DNA of 64,000 nt from positions 186,001 through 250,000 of the forward strand of contig NW_024881586.1 in assembly GCF_019059575.1 (NCBI RefSeq), read 5' to 3'. Each line of letters opens with the position of its first letter. Position 1 is the stretch's first letter. Shown in pieces: positions 46,101 to 56,125 of this stretch. The notes under the pieces were generated by a model. The model was not told the DNA's origin and ran no database searches. It saw only the letters and a list, made by a program, of their open reading frames with translations. The translations under genes were made by a program, and so were the position numbers. The DNA comes from Amphibalanus amphitrite (Eukaryota; Arthropoda; Thecostraca; Balanomorpha; Balanidae).

Positions 46101-49100
46101 CCATGCAGATTGCAGCCAGTTTGTCTGGGTGAGTCACTCCGACCTTAACCAGAGACTGACAGAGCTCATCAGCCAGTCCATCTCCACTGTGGTCCTTTAC
46201 TACGGGCGCAGCGACTACAAACGATTGGATCATGTGACCCGCAGGCGCCCCACTAACCACAGCTATCACGGCGGTTATGTCGATGGTTCGCTTTGCGACG
46301 GTCACCTTGTCTGCGCACATGGAGACGCATGGTTGCTGCTCAATGAACCTCTGCAGCATACTCGTCATGACAGTCGAGAACTGCAGCCGCATTGTAGGGA
46401 CAAACATGCTGGAGTGGTTGGTGTTACCCACCCTCGTGCCATTCTCCGCCTGGAGAACGACCAGGTCCTCAAACGAAGCCCTTGGCAGGGACCGTTTCAG
46501 GACGAAGTACCCCGTGCGAAGGACGTGACTGGCGGCGCTGGCGTTCCGCGCAAAACGTCCTTTCGCCAACTCGTCCGTTTGTTTTTTGGCGAGTACGGTT
46601 TTTCCGTGGTGTAGGCCACAAAAGTGACTCCTGATGGCCGCCCTCAGGTGCCTGAACGATGATGGGAGAGACTGACCATCTGCAAAACTGGTTCCCAGAT
46701 TAAAGTCGTAGGTGAACACACCTTTTGCGCCCCTTCGACGCACAGCGCCAGACGGCACACATGCAGAACAGGCGATGAGGCCTTCATCTGGGGACTGAGT
46801 GAGAAGGTTGTCTGTAGCAACCTGGAGGGCGGCGATGCTTCTCCCCGAGCGTATCAACAGTTTAGCTGCCTCCGATGTTTCATCCGTTCTTTTCTGACCT
46901 ATCTTAGCAGTAGTCACGCTGCCCTTTCTGAGAATGTCGATGATCTCGTTCAACTTGGATTCATTACGTTTTACTTGCAGGGCAACGCTCTTCATGGCAG
47001 AAAACAGATCTGCTAACTCCCTACTGGGTCCAGCAGGGGCAGCGCCATCACCTCCACGGGCTTCGGAAGTGTTGTTTGCAGGAGGGTTGTCACTGTCTTC
47101 TGCTTCCAGCTGGACAGATTCGTGGACTGGGGACATAGGTGGACCACAGTCCATGCTTTCAGCTGCCGCGGCTGTCGTCTCTCCACTCTCCAGAGCTCCA
47201 TCAGAAGCCTTAAAAAACAGACGCATTAATTGTCACTGGAATGTCAAGCAGCCAGTCCAAAACAGCAAGAAATCGCTAGCGGTACAGCCTGAGCCTTGAG
47301 AGCTTTGTGTAACATATAGTTTTACGCGAGAAGGTAGATGCGCGTTGTGAATTAGGAATAAATGATTTGGTGTGGGAAAGAGATAATTCCATATTTTTGG
47401 GAATGGAACATAAGATCATTGGATCCTAAAAAAAGATTATAACAAGCAAAAGTACCTAACCAAAACTAATCTAACCTGACCTAACCCCACCTAACCATAC
47501 CTGACCGAGCGTTTGGTCATGATCATGTGAAACTTACAAAGTTTTGCGTTAAAAGTATTGTCAGTATGGATGTGAGGTGTCACCTTTTAACACGTGCCGG
47601 GCCGAGGTGGGGGGGGGGGGGTGAAAGGGGAGGGGGGTTGAGCACTAGCTGCGGTTTTTTGGCAGAGCTATTCATGCATCTTTTCCGCATAGGTTGTGAG
47701 AATTTCAGACCTGGGTCATTCAATGTCAGGTCAACAGGCGACTTTGAGGGTGTGCGTGTCAAACAGCGACTTTAAAGCAGTGACGTCACGCTACTCGATC
47801 TGACGGGAGGGTACGACCGTCGCTTGGAGTACGCATGGGAGGTCTTTTTTCAGTTGCTAACATATCCTTGCGTGGCATTCGGCGTACCTGGGACACGCCC
47901 CCTCCACCCTGGAAAAACGCCATTCCGCAAGTGGACCTCTCACTATCGACTGTTAAGAAGGACAACTTGTTGCCTGCTGAGGCGCGAGCCAGAGCCTTAG
48001 AGCACATTGCCGTTTATGATGGTTTTATCACGGTTTATACAGACGGCTCGAAGACAACCGAGGGAGCGGGCTGCTCTTTTGTCGCTGGTCGTGACACCCG
48101 CTCGTTTTCTCTGCCACCGTCCGCCCCGGTATTTTCTTCAGAGTTAGTCGCTATAGAGAAGGCTTTGTGTTTCATCAAGGTTCCTGGCAATCCCTTTTAC
48201 TTGATTTTATCTGATTCTCTAAGCAGCTTATTGGCCTTACGTAGTTTTAACTCAGCTGACCCCATCGTACGGGACATTTTAACTCGGCTTACGTCGGTGG
48301 AGCAATCTGGAAAATCAGTCCGTTTTTGCTGGATTATCCGTTCGGTCAACTTCCAAGTGATTTACTCAACCTGACCCAATTCCTCTCAAAGTCTACTTGC
48401 CTAGTCAGTTGACTGTTACGACGGTCTTGCGTTGTTCTATCTTACCTTGTCGTTTTTATCAAGTCTTTTACTGTCAAGCCTTGGTATATAGAAGGTTTCT
48501 TTTGAAACACTTGTTTTATTAGTGTGACGTTATGGGCGCAAAATGACCTTCGCAGTCGGCGCGCCCTAAAAGCCCCAATAAACAAACAAAAAAGCGACTC
48601 ACTCAAAACGGTAATTGCATTTTGAGCGACGTCTAGAGCAACGACTCATACGCTTGAGCGATTATCTAAAACGGCGATCCGTAAAAGAGCGACTTCAGAG
48701 GAACAGATCGACTATTCTAAGCTAATGGGGATTGGAAAAGCAAAAATTGGCGATTCCTCGCGAAGTATACCTACTTAAGCTTGCTAGCTTGCTTCGTTCT
48801 CGAGATGGCACAGGGGCCGGGGGGGGGGAGCAGGTATTCGCCCCCGTCTACTAAGTTGACGCCAAACCCCGTCGGTGCGCGGGGCTCCGGAGAGTCCGGT
48901 TTTTGTCGTGAAAAATCAACAGTTTCAACGACAAATCACTTATGCACATCGAAACGAAAAACAAAGACTTTAAAATTAACTTCTAAGTATGCTACGAAAT
49001 GCCTACTTCGATATGGACTCCTTACTGTTATTTTCTATTAAATAATACTGCGAAACGAGTGCAATGTGCATTTTACATAAAATGTAGACTGCCAGAAATC

Positions 49101-50004
49101 GTCAAATTTTGATTTTCCAATCACCATTAGCCTAGAATAATCTGTTTTGTTTTGTTTTGTTGGGTTAGGTCCTTTTGGTCTGACGAGATTATTTCAGGAC
49201 AGGAAGGTTCTACACGGTGAGACCCGTCCGGGGCCCCAGTGCCGGAAGCAGTCAGCTGTTCGCTGCTTCCATGTCCCCTCGCACGCCGAGCGCGCCGAGC
49301 GGGCCGCCGGGGGAGGGGTGAAGGGTCAGCAGGGTCGGCCGGCGTTGTTGGTTTAGCTGGCTACCGGCGTCTCAGGGCGCCGGCCGGTCCCGGTAGGGGT
49401 TGGTCGTCATGACAACCGATGGCGGTTGGCAGGGGGAGAAGTAGACGTTAAAAGCATCCGCGTCGGAAAGAAAATAGTCCTGCAGATATTGACGATTTTC
49501 TTGCAAGCGAGAGCAGATAGACGCATGCAAATAACACCGTTAGATGCGTCTTTCAAAAATGCATAATTCCTCACGTGAAAATAAATACTTCTCCACAATT
49601 AATACACCACAGCGGCTCCAGCGACGGGTACCTACCGAAATTTAAACGGAATAACATGCAGACAGTTCACTCAATGGTCTGGTGACTTCAATGCAGATGC
49701 GGTGCAGGTAGTAGAACACTGAGGAGTGAGTGCACAAGGTTTCCCAATCACCCGTAGCTTTTCCCACCCAAAATGATTCATATCATCAGGTACTTACCAG
49801 TGGAAGAGGAGCATAGCAGGCAAACTTTGCCCCAGGCTCAAAACCTGAGTTCTTCACTCTAGCATTCTTATGCCCTCCGTGCTTCCTATTGTTATGGATC
49901 TTGAAGGTATCCGGCCTACCATAAAACTTGCATCCTGGATGACCGCACCGCACCTTTATTTCAGATGGAGCCAGTCTCTGTCCGTGCAGCTTCCTTTTTG
50001 GCAT
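43118..50004 (-). CDS. hAT-superfamily transposase-derived protein, four exons, intact
   Basis: Exons (minus): 50004-49798, 47208-45669, 45181-44949 and 43795-43118, with consensus splice sites and compatible phases, about 885 codons. Exon 1 has a C2H2/BED-like finger (CGHPGCKFYGRPDTFKIHNN). Exon 2 starts with an acidic low-complexity part, then transposase-like blocks: MCADKVTVAKRTID, ICMDGQYHHN, LWDGAHLLNLAEDDAR and KLWSGTRFAPYAAKTLEVFL. The last exon carries a C-terminal hAT-like block (ESVVESMASVVGDI, ELMIRWNGP). These resemble D-, DxAH- and C-terminal hAT blocks, but I cannot confirm a full catalytic triad. It has introns, an intact frame and no flanking inverted repeats that I can see, so it may be domesticated. 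The last exon could instead splice on at CTTCAG|GTGAGC, just before the TGA. Confidence 0.7.
44257..44845. mobile_element. Decayed GC-hairpin element in the last intron of the hAT-like gene
   Basis: CACACCCTGG with a G-run, CAGAATCTG and CCCC forms a left hairpin. The right end is GCAGAGCGCGGG-TTAA (44842-44845). Termini are weakly matched. Lies between exons 45181-44949 and 43795-43118. Confidence 0.4.
47587..48884. mobile_element. Probable GC-hairpin element in intron 1, split by a LINE
   Basis: Left TTAA-CACGTGCCGGGCCGAGG and a long G-run. The right end has a G-run, TATTCGCCCCC, a spacer and CCCCGTCGGTGCGCGGGG. The two halves flank a LINE fragment bounded by AGCGACT repeats. Termini are diverged, so a single element is likely but not certain. 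GAGCGAC-like motifs recur in the interior. Confidence 0.4.
47772..48592 (+). pseudogene. 3' fragment of a non-LTR retrotransposon with RNase H domain
   Basis: The open frame contains VYTDGSKTTEGAG (first RNase H Asp), SSELVAIEKAL (Glu) and LILSDSLSSL (second Asp). After RFCWI the expected continuation with the last His/Asp region is missing and the frame shifts, so the domain is internally deleted. The 3' end has AATAAACAAACAAAAAA. AGCGACT flanks both sides (47765-47771 and 48593-48599), a likely target duplication. It is a Jockey/I-type 5'-truncated copy, on the strand opposite to the host gene, in its first intron. Confidence 0.75.
48890..49790. other. Intron 1 remainder of the hAT-like gene
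   Basis: A GC-rich patch at 49195-49395 has an open frame with no recognisable domain. A consensus donor for exon 1 sits at 49797-49796. Confidence 0.35.
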
Positions 50005-50840
50005 CACGAGGTGTACCTAATCCACGACGAGGGCTCTAACTTATCCACCTCTTCACTTCAACTTATCCGCCAGCCTTTTCCACCACCCCGCAATTCACTA
50101 ATAACGCCGCGGACCTTCAACACTTCCTTCACTGCCTTGAACAACGCGGAAACTAGCGGAGCTCCTAGTGCTGTTAAACTGTTGAGTGCTAGTGTATGAA
50201 ATAAATATTTCTTTATGAAATTACATACAAATGCATGAAACTTTAATACTTCAGAATGGTGTTGTAAAATCAAATATTTTGAGGAATTTATCGCATGTCA
50301 GAATTTTCTAGTCTTTACAATATTGCTCTTCCACCCTCGTCGCCGCGCCGTCGCCGGTCGTCGGCATTGTTTCATCACTAGCTTTTTTCAATAAGGCCTT
50401 AAACTAAAGAAATAATAAGTTATGAGCGAGGAAAAAGGGATTATTGAAATCAGAAAAATCCTTTTTATATTTGACGAGAGTATTGCCGCATTTAACGCAG
50501 CAGTTTACTTTATTTTCGCCTTCCACCATATTCCACCAACCAGAACTTCCGGTGAAAAGTCAGTGGATCTGGGGAATTTCTAAGAAGTCTGCGAAACACC
50601 TGAATATTTCTCTAGGGTTTCGAGAACTTTTCATAATTATAGGGAAATTCAGGGAAAAAAGATAAAAAGGCTTAGGTTTGATAAAAAAAAAATCATTTTT
50701 TTTTAATTTAGATGCTTTCCTTAGACAAGAGAAAGCCGGATCGGGTTTAACAGGCAGAGCATCGGCGGCGGCATTTTTTCCACCATCCAGGATCGCTGAG
50801 TTGCTCGATTTTCCACCGCCGTGCGTCGCCGTGACGGCAC
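50005..50840. other. Upstream of the hAT-like gene, no gene seen
   Basis: A divergent CpG patch (CGTCGCCGCGCCGTCGCCGG, about 50338-50360) lies about 330 bp before the ATG and could be promoter-proximal. No TATA box recognised. Confidence 0.3.
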
Positions 50841-50849
50841 TTTATTTCA

Positions 50850-51815
50850 CCTCTGGGGGGGGGGGCGGATGACCGCCCCCCCCTGAGATCTCGAGAACGA
50901 AGCAAGATAGCGACAAGCGGTAAACGGCATCGGATACGCACGGCCAAGATCTACAATTTTTACTAAGGTCATTTTCAGGTCAGGTCAAAGTTGACGTCAC
51001 AGGGGTCGAAAAAGTCAAAATGGCGGCGCTAGATATGGAGAGAGTTTTTCTCGAATAACTTTCGAATTAGTCAAGATAGGAACAAACTAAGGGCATCATC
51101 GTGATCCTCTCGTCAATCCGCATCGAATGATATACATGTTGACCTCGAAAGGTCAAGGTCAAAGGTTGACCTCAGGTCACGTGACCTCGAGGTCATCATG
51201 TATATCATTCGATGCGTCTTGACGAGCTGAACACAATGAGACCATCCACGCGTCTGTATCTTGTTCCTGTACGGAGTTATTGGCCAAAAACCTTTGGTGA
51301 CCTTTGATGACGTCACATGACCTCACAGCTGCCCAACAGCAAAACAGACCTCAAGGTAGTGAAGGTTGATCGCATATGAAGTCATGTATGGTATATGGGG
51401 CCATTCCGACCCGTTTTAGTGGTAAAAACAGGGAGTTGATTTTTCCCCCCATTGACTTATAATGGGGAGGTCGCGAAATTGACCTGACCTTAGGTCACCG
51501 ATATCAAAATTCCGAGATATACAAATTGTAGCTACTAATGACCTAATAATATCCTGCGAGTTTCAAAGGCCTCCGACATCTACTGTAGCTCTGGCACGGT
51601 GACAAAGTTGCAAAAAAGTGACTTGAGGTTGGGTCATTCAAAGTGACCTGGTGACCTGACCTTAAAAGGTAAGAGGTTCAAACTTGCACACCATGTGTAA
51701 AATTGATGAGGTTATAGTCATACCAAATTTCGCGGCGCTACGCGCCGCGGTTTTCCCGCTATTCGCGAAAAACCTCAGGGGGGGATATCCGCCCCCCCGT
51801 CGGTGCGCGGGTTAA
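50850..51815. mobile_element. GC-hairpin element (code CCGTCGGTGCGCGGG), left terminus altered
   Basis: The left hairpin is a G-run, CGGATGACCG and a C-run (about 50854-50883). The right hairpin is a G-run, GATATCC and a C-run, followed by CCGTCGGTGCGCGGG-TTAA (51812-51815). The usual terminal word is not seen left of the first hairpin. The interior is rich in AGGTCA motifs and has GATGACGTCACATGACC near 51307-51323. Confidence 0.65.
51120..51216. repeat. Palindromic cluster of AGGTCA half-sites
   Basis: CATCGAATGATATACATG at 51120 pairs with CATGTATATCATTCGATG ending near 51216. Between the arms, AGGTCA motifs occur in direct (AAGGTCAAGGTCAAAGG) and inverted (AGGTCACGTGACCT) arrangement, the latter around a CACGTG E-box. 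Confidence 0.6.
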
Positions 51816-52746
51816 ATAGGATCTTGACTACCGTGATTCTGCACACCGCTCGGTAACCGCAGCTTCCGGTCATTCGGAGGCCGCTGGTCATTCTGCACCG
51901 ACTGCTCCGAGTGCACTTCTCACACGAGCGGGCCCTCGCGAGGGCACCGGACATGGACATTGGACAGGGATCAGCTCCTCTAAGTGCAGTAGCTTGTTGT
52001 ACGTACGCATCACGCACAACTGCGTACACCGTCAATGCAACACCAATGTCCAACAAACATACCAGCAGTCTATTTTTGGAAACCACAATTTCTGGCAAAG
52101 CTAGTACGGAATAGGAGAACCAAGCTCCCTAGTCCCCATACAGCTGTGGCCGGTGGCACGGTCGCCAGCCTTTCGGTTGCCTTTGTGACGGAGCTTCTGG
52201 AGGCAGCGCTCATCAGCGCTATCGCTTTCACTTGAACCAGGATGTACGGGTGCCAGGTGGACCATTAATCCGCCGTGGCTGGTCCGTTAATGCGTGTAAT
52301 CCGCGGTGTCACCCGCGGCCCGGCGGCGCGACAGGTGCCGCCGCTATCGGAGACGGCTGGGACACCGCGCCGAGGGTCACGGGCGGGGACAGCGGCTGAC
52401 CCGAGCCGGGGCTCCCTTCACACGCGCGTGACGGACGCCCTGACACGGCGTAATCCCGTGTCACACAGGTGACGTGACGGTGACGGCGACAATCCGCGTG
52501 TTTGATAACGGTAGCCGGAGTATCCCACCGGGATAAATTATCAGCTAACGTCGCATTGCCGCACCCGCCACGACGACTACAGAGCGCCACTTTCAAGGCA
52601 ATGTAATGGTTGGCCTCTCTCCATCTAAGCCAAAGTACGATTTTTCGCTCATTTTGCATTGTGCCTCTTGTAGATTGCTCACTGTGCAGCCCTCAACATT
52701 TTTGCGGGCACACAGATTTATTTTATGTCCAGTGCAGTGATATGAA
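51816..52746. other. Intergenic, no gene seen
   Basis: A CpG-rich stretch at about 52290-52500 without a supported ORF. Confidence 0.3.
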
Positions 52747-53647
52747 CACTGGCGGATCCAGGCTTGCGTTTTGGGGGGGGCCAACTCATGCAGGAGCCAA
52801 ACCTAGGGTACCCCCAAATCCTGTTTTCTCATCGGATTTAGGCCACTTATTTTTCGTCACAGCCCTGACACTATGAATTTTTTTTAACTAAAAAGAAAAA
52901 TATATAAATGGTAGTCCACCCGACCCATGCCTTTATATTACTTTGTAAACACTTACCATTGTTTTTATCGACTAGTTAAAGGGACCCTCCCACCTTAACA
53001 TTAGATTTGAGCTGAGATAGCCAAAATGGGGTCCCTGGCTCACAATTACCGGTTTCGGCACGCACTCACAGCATCGAGAAATGCCTTAAATCGGAAATAT
53101 TGAATTTCAAAATTGCAGCATTTTGATTCAGAGGGGCTAATGCTTTTGGATACCCCTCTGAATGTGTGACGTCAGCGGAGATCTAATGATTTTTAATATT
53201 TTACTAAAACGTTTGGTAGCATGCGGTGGTATAGGCTGCTTTGCGCGCAACAAATGCCGCACTTTCAAATAAAGTCGCTAGGAACAGCAGCAGATATCCC
53301 AAAAAGTAAACAAAAATAAAAGTCTAATCTCTTGAAAACCGGTGAATATTTTTCGATAAAATTTGGTAGATATTCGTTTTCGCCCTTTCTGAACCTAGCG
53401 ACATCACTTTCATGCCAATTCATTAACTTTTTTGAAGGTGGGAGGGTCTCTTTAACCCGCTTCGAGTCAGTGCTTGGGTCCCTTTGCGGGCCGGAGGTGG
53501 TAAAACAGCCCTGTCTAACTCGGCTCCTGGGCCACGCCCTGATTGAACTATGTTTCATTATCGTTTGGGGGAGGGGGAAAACGGGCCACTTTAGGCCTCT
53601 GGGAAGGGGGCATGGCCCTAAATGCCCCCTCCCTGGATCCGCCAGTG
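52747..53647. mobile_element. hAT-like MITE with CACTGGCGGATCCAGG ends
   Basis: Left CACTGGCGGATCCAGG and right CCTGGATCCGCCAGTG are inverted repeats of the CAGTGGCGGATCC type found on hAT-like elements. An 8-bp target duplication is not clear. Contains the whole MITE at 52976-53455. Confidence 0.7.
52976..53455. mobile_element. Second MITE copy, TIR AGGGACCCTCCCACCTT
   Basis: TTAA at 52976-52979 and 53452-53455. Similar to 41825-42310 across its length with small indels. Nested in the GGCGGATCC element. Confidence 0.85.
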
Positions 53648-53964
53648 TAAGAAGAGACCATTGGAGCTGCAGTTGGGTACCTCAGACATCAGGGTACGCC
53701 CTCAGATGTATGTATAGGACTCGCATGGAGACCTCTTATGCTATAGTGTACTGAAAGGACCCAAAGGAGCCTGTCTATATGGGCTCCCGGAGATAGACGT
53801 GGGCCCTCAGGAGCCCGCCAGAGCCCCAATGAGGGATAAGTGAGCCGTGAGGGATACCAAGTGCCTGCAATTGCATATTGCATAAGCCATAACGCCTTTA
53901 CAAATCAATATATTATGCATCCGTGGCAGATCCAAGGGGGGCCACATGGGTCATGACCCCCTTG

Positions 53965-54545
53965 GTGCCCGGGGGCACCACAGGCCTGTCAGGGGCACCA
54001 CCGGCCTAGTATGGGCACCACCAGCCCGCCAGGGGCACCACAGGCCTAGCAAGGGCACCACGGGCCTGTGAGGGGCCCCACAGGCTTGTCAGGGGCACCC
54101 CAGGTCTGTCAGGGACACCAGAGACCTGCCAGGGGCGCCGCCGGCCTCGCAGGGGCACCATGGGCCTGTCAGGGACACCAGAGGCCTAGCAGGGGTACCA
54201 CAGGCCTTACAGGGGCACCACCGGCCTTGCAGGGGCACCTTGGGCCTGTCAGGGGCACCACAGTCCTGTCAGGGCCCAGGGGCACCAGCGGCCTAGCAGG
54301 GGCACCACAGGCCTGCCAGGGGCACCACCGGTCTAGCAGGGGCACCATGGGCCTGTCAGGGGCCCCACCGGCCTCGCAGGGGGCACCACCGGCCTCGCAG
54401 GCATCACGGCATCACGCAGGGGCACCTTGGGCCTGTCGGGGGCATCACGGGCCTGTTGGGGGCACTTTAGGCTTGTCAGGGGCACCACAGTCCTGTCAGG
54501 TCCCAGGGGCATCAGCAGCCTAGCAGGGGCACCCTAGGCCCGCCA
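53965..54545. repeat. Minisatellite, 20-bp unit GGGCACCACAGGCCTGTCAG
   Basis: About 28 degenerate units in direct order with variants at a few positions and occasional indels. Open frames through it (54068-54523) encode a periodic peptide caused by the repeat. There are no spacers, so it is not CRISPR-like. Confidence 0.9.
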
Positions 54546-54735
54546 GAGGTACAGCCCACCGCTAAAGTAATGTAGGGTTTTACCAAACTCAACGGTTGGC
54601 TTTGACTGGCGATTGTTTAATGCGAAGTGATTGAAAAGAAGATGTCAATAGCTAAAGTTGCAGCTGCAAGGGTGACGATACATATAAGCTACATTCAAAG
54701 TTTCATTGTAGTCTGGCTAATCGTTCCTAGGCTGC

Positions 54736-55683
54736 TTAACCCTCGCACGACCAGGCCATTTCTCATAACACGAACGACCAGGGGGGGGGGGGTTGTTACG
54801 ACCCCCCCTGGCGTTTCGAAACGGAAGGTCGTAGAGCTTAGCGGAAAAAACCAACGGATTGCTCTCAACGAGATCTCGCGATTGGTGGTATATTTTTTGG
54901 TCCTAGGTCAACATTTGACCTACTTATGACCGGTCAAAGGTCAAATTTTCCGAAAAAATCACACTTTTTCAACTTTCCGCGGCGATTGCGGCAAAACGGT
55001 GGGAGATATCGACTTGAAACCTTCACTATCGTGTTCCTTGATCAATTCTGTATCGTTTGGTATGTATTTCGTTTCCCTAGCTCTAAAAATGGCGCGTTGG
55101 GAGCGCCGGAAGTCGGCAAGGTCACAGTCGGCGGCAGAAATTCGAAAAATCAAAATTTAAATTTTTGAAATCTGATTGTATTTTTGGATTTGGGAGGTCC
55201 ATTTGCTCCCTATAGAAGCTAATATTGCTGCATATTCCCATTGAGGTGACAAGAATTAGCAAAATAGTGGTTCGGGCGCTTTTCAAAAATAGTACCGGAC
55301 GCTGTTCCTCTTGTGACGTCATAGCTCCGTGACCTGACCTGACCCGGTCAATTTTCTTGCACCACACGATAGCCAATGCTTGCCCCAACATGCATGGGAA
55401 GTTTCATCATGATCCATCAAACAATGTGGGTAGCACCGGCAGAAAACCTAGGGATTCGGCGCACACGTTTGGTAACTGTCGGCCGGAGGCTGTACCTCTT
55501 ATGACGTCATAACTCCGTGACCTGACATGACCCGATCAATTTTTTCGGCAAAAGATGCGCAAAGGTTGCCCCAGAGGGTATTGAAAATTTCAGCCCGCTA
55601 CGACAAGCCGTTTAGCGTGCACTTCGAAAAAACCTCAGGGGGGGGGGGGTTGATACAACCCCCCCCAGGCGTTCTAGGGTTAA
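54736..55683. mobile_element. GC-hairpin element (code ACGACCAGG), TTAA duplication
   Basis: Left TTAA-CCCTCGCACGACCAGG, a spacer, CACGAACGACCAGG, a G-run, TTGTTACGA and a C-run. Right G-run, TTGATACAA, C-run, CAGGCGTTCTAGGG-TTAA. TTAA at 54736-54739 and 55680-55683. The interior has AGGTCA motifs and TGACGTCA near 55315 and 55503. It splits a minisatellite-bearing element. Confidence 0.8.
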
Positions 55684-56034
55684 ACCCCACATTACTTCTG
55701 CTGTGGACTGTACCACAGGCCTGCCAGCGTCCAGGGGCACCACAGGCCTAGCAAGGGCACCACGGGCCTGTCAGGGGCACCTCAGGCTCCCGTGCCCCCC
55801 CCCCCTCCCCCCCAGATCCGCCAGTGATGCCACACCACGCGAAACACCGCCAACTACCAGCTGCCGCGCCATAAACACGTGCCAACAACAGCCTTTTTTT
55901 AAGGTCGACTCCGCTCGCGCAACTTTTGACTGACCCTCACTGCTACTATGTATATTGCTTCCATATTATGCTGTGGAAAGCTTTACTTCACCAAGTGGCT
56001 AAAAACCTCCATCAAGGTATATTTTCTTAGCAAT

Positions 56035-56125
56035 TTTTCTGGCGTTTTGGGGGGGGCCAAACAGGCCACTTTAGGCCTTTGGGGGGGGCCATGGCCCCCG
56101 TGGCCCCCCCCTGGATCCGCCAGTG
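56035..56125. mobile_element. Right end of a GGCGGATCC-type element
   Basis: GGCCACTTTAGGCCT and a G-run, then CCTGGATCCGCCAGTG, as at 53575-53647. The left end is not identified. Confidence 0.5.

Larger units (their letters stand above)
53921..55826. mobile_element. GGCGGATCC-type element carrying a 20-bp minisatellite
   Basis: Left CGTGGCAGATCCAAGG and right CAGATCCGCCAGTG are imperfect inverted repeats. The interior is the 20-bp minisatellite (53965-54545) and a GC-hairpin element (54736-55683). Minisatellite units resume right of that insertion (about 55712-55790). Confidence 0.55.

Noticed and set aside
53965-54545. CRISPR-like array
   Set aside because: Contiguous degenerate 20-bp units with no unique spacers, in a eukaryotic transposon; a minisatellite.
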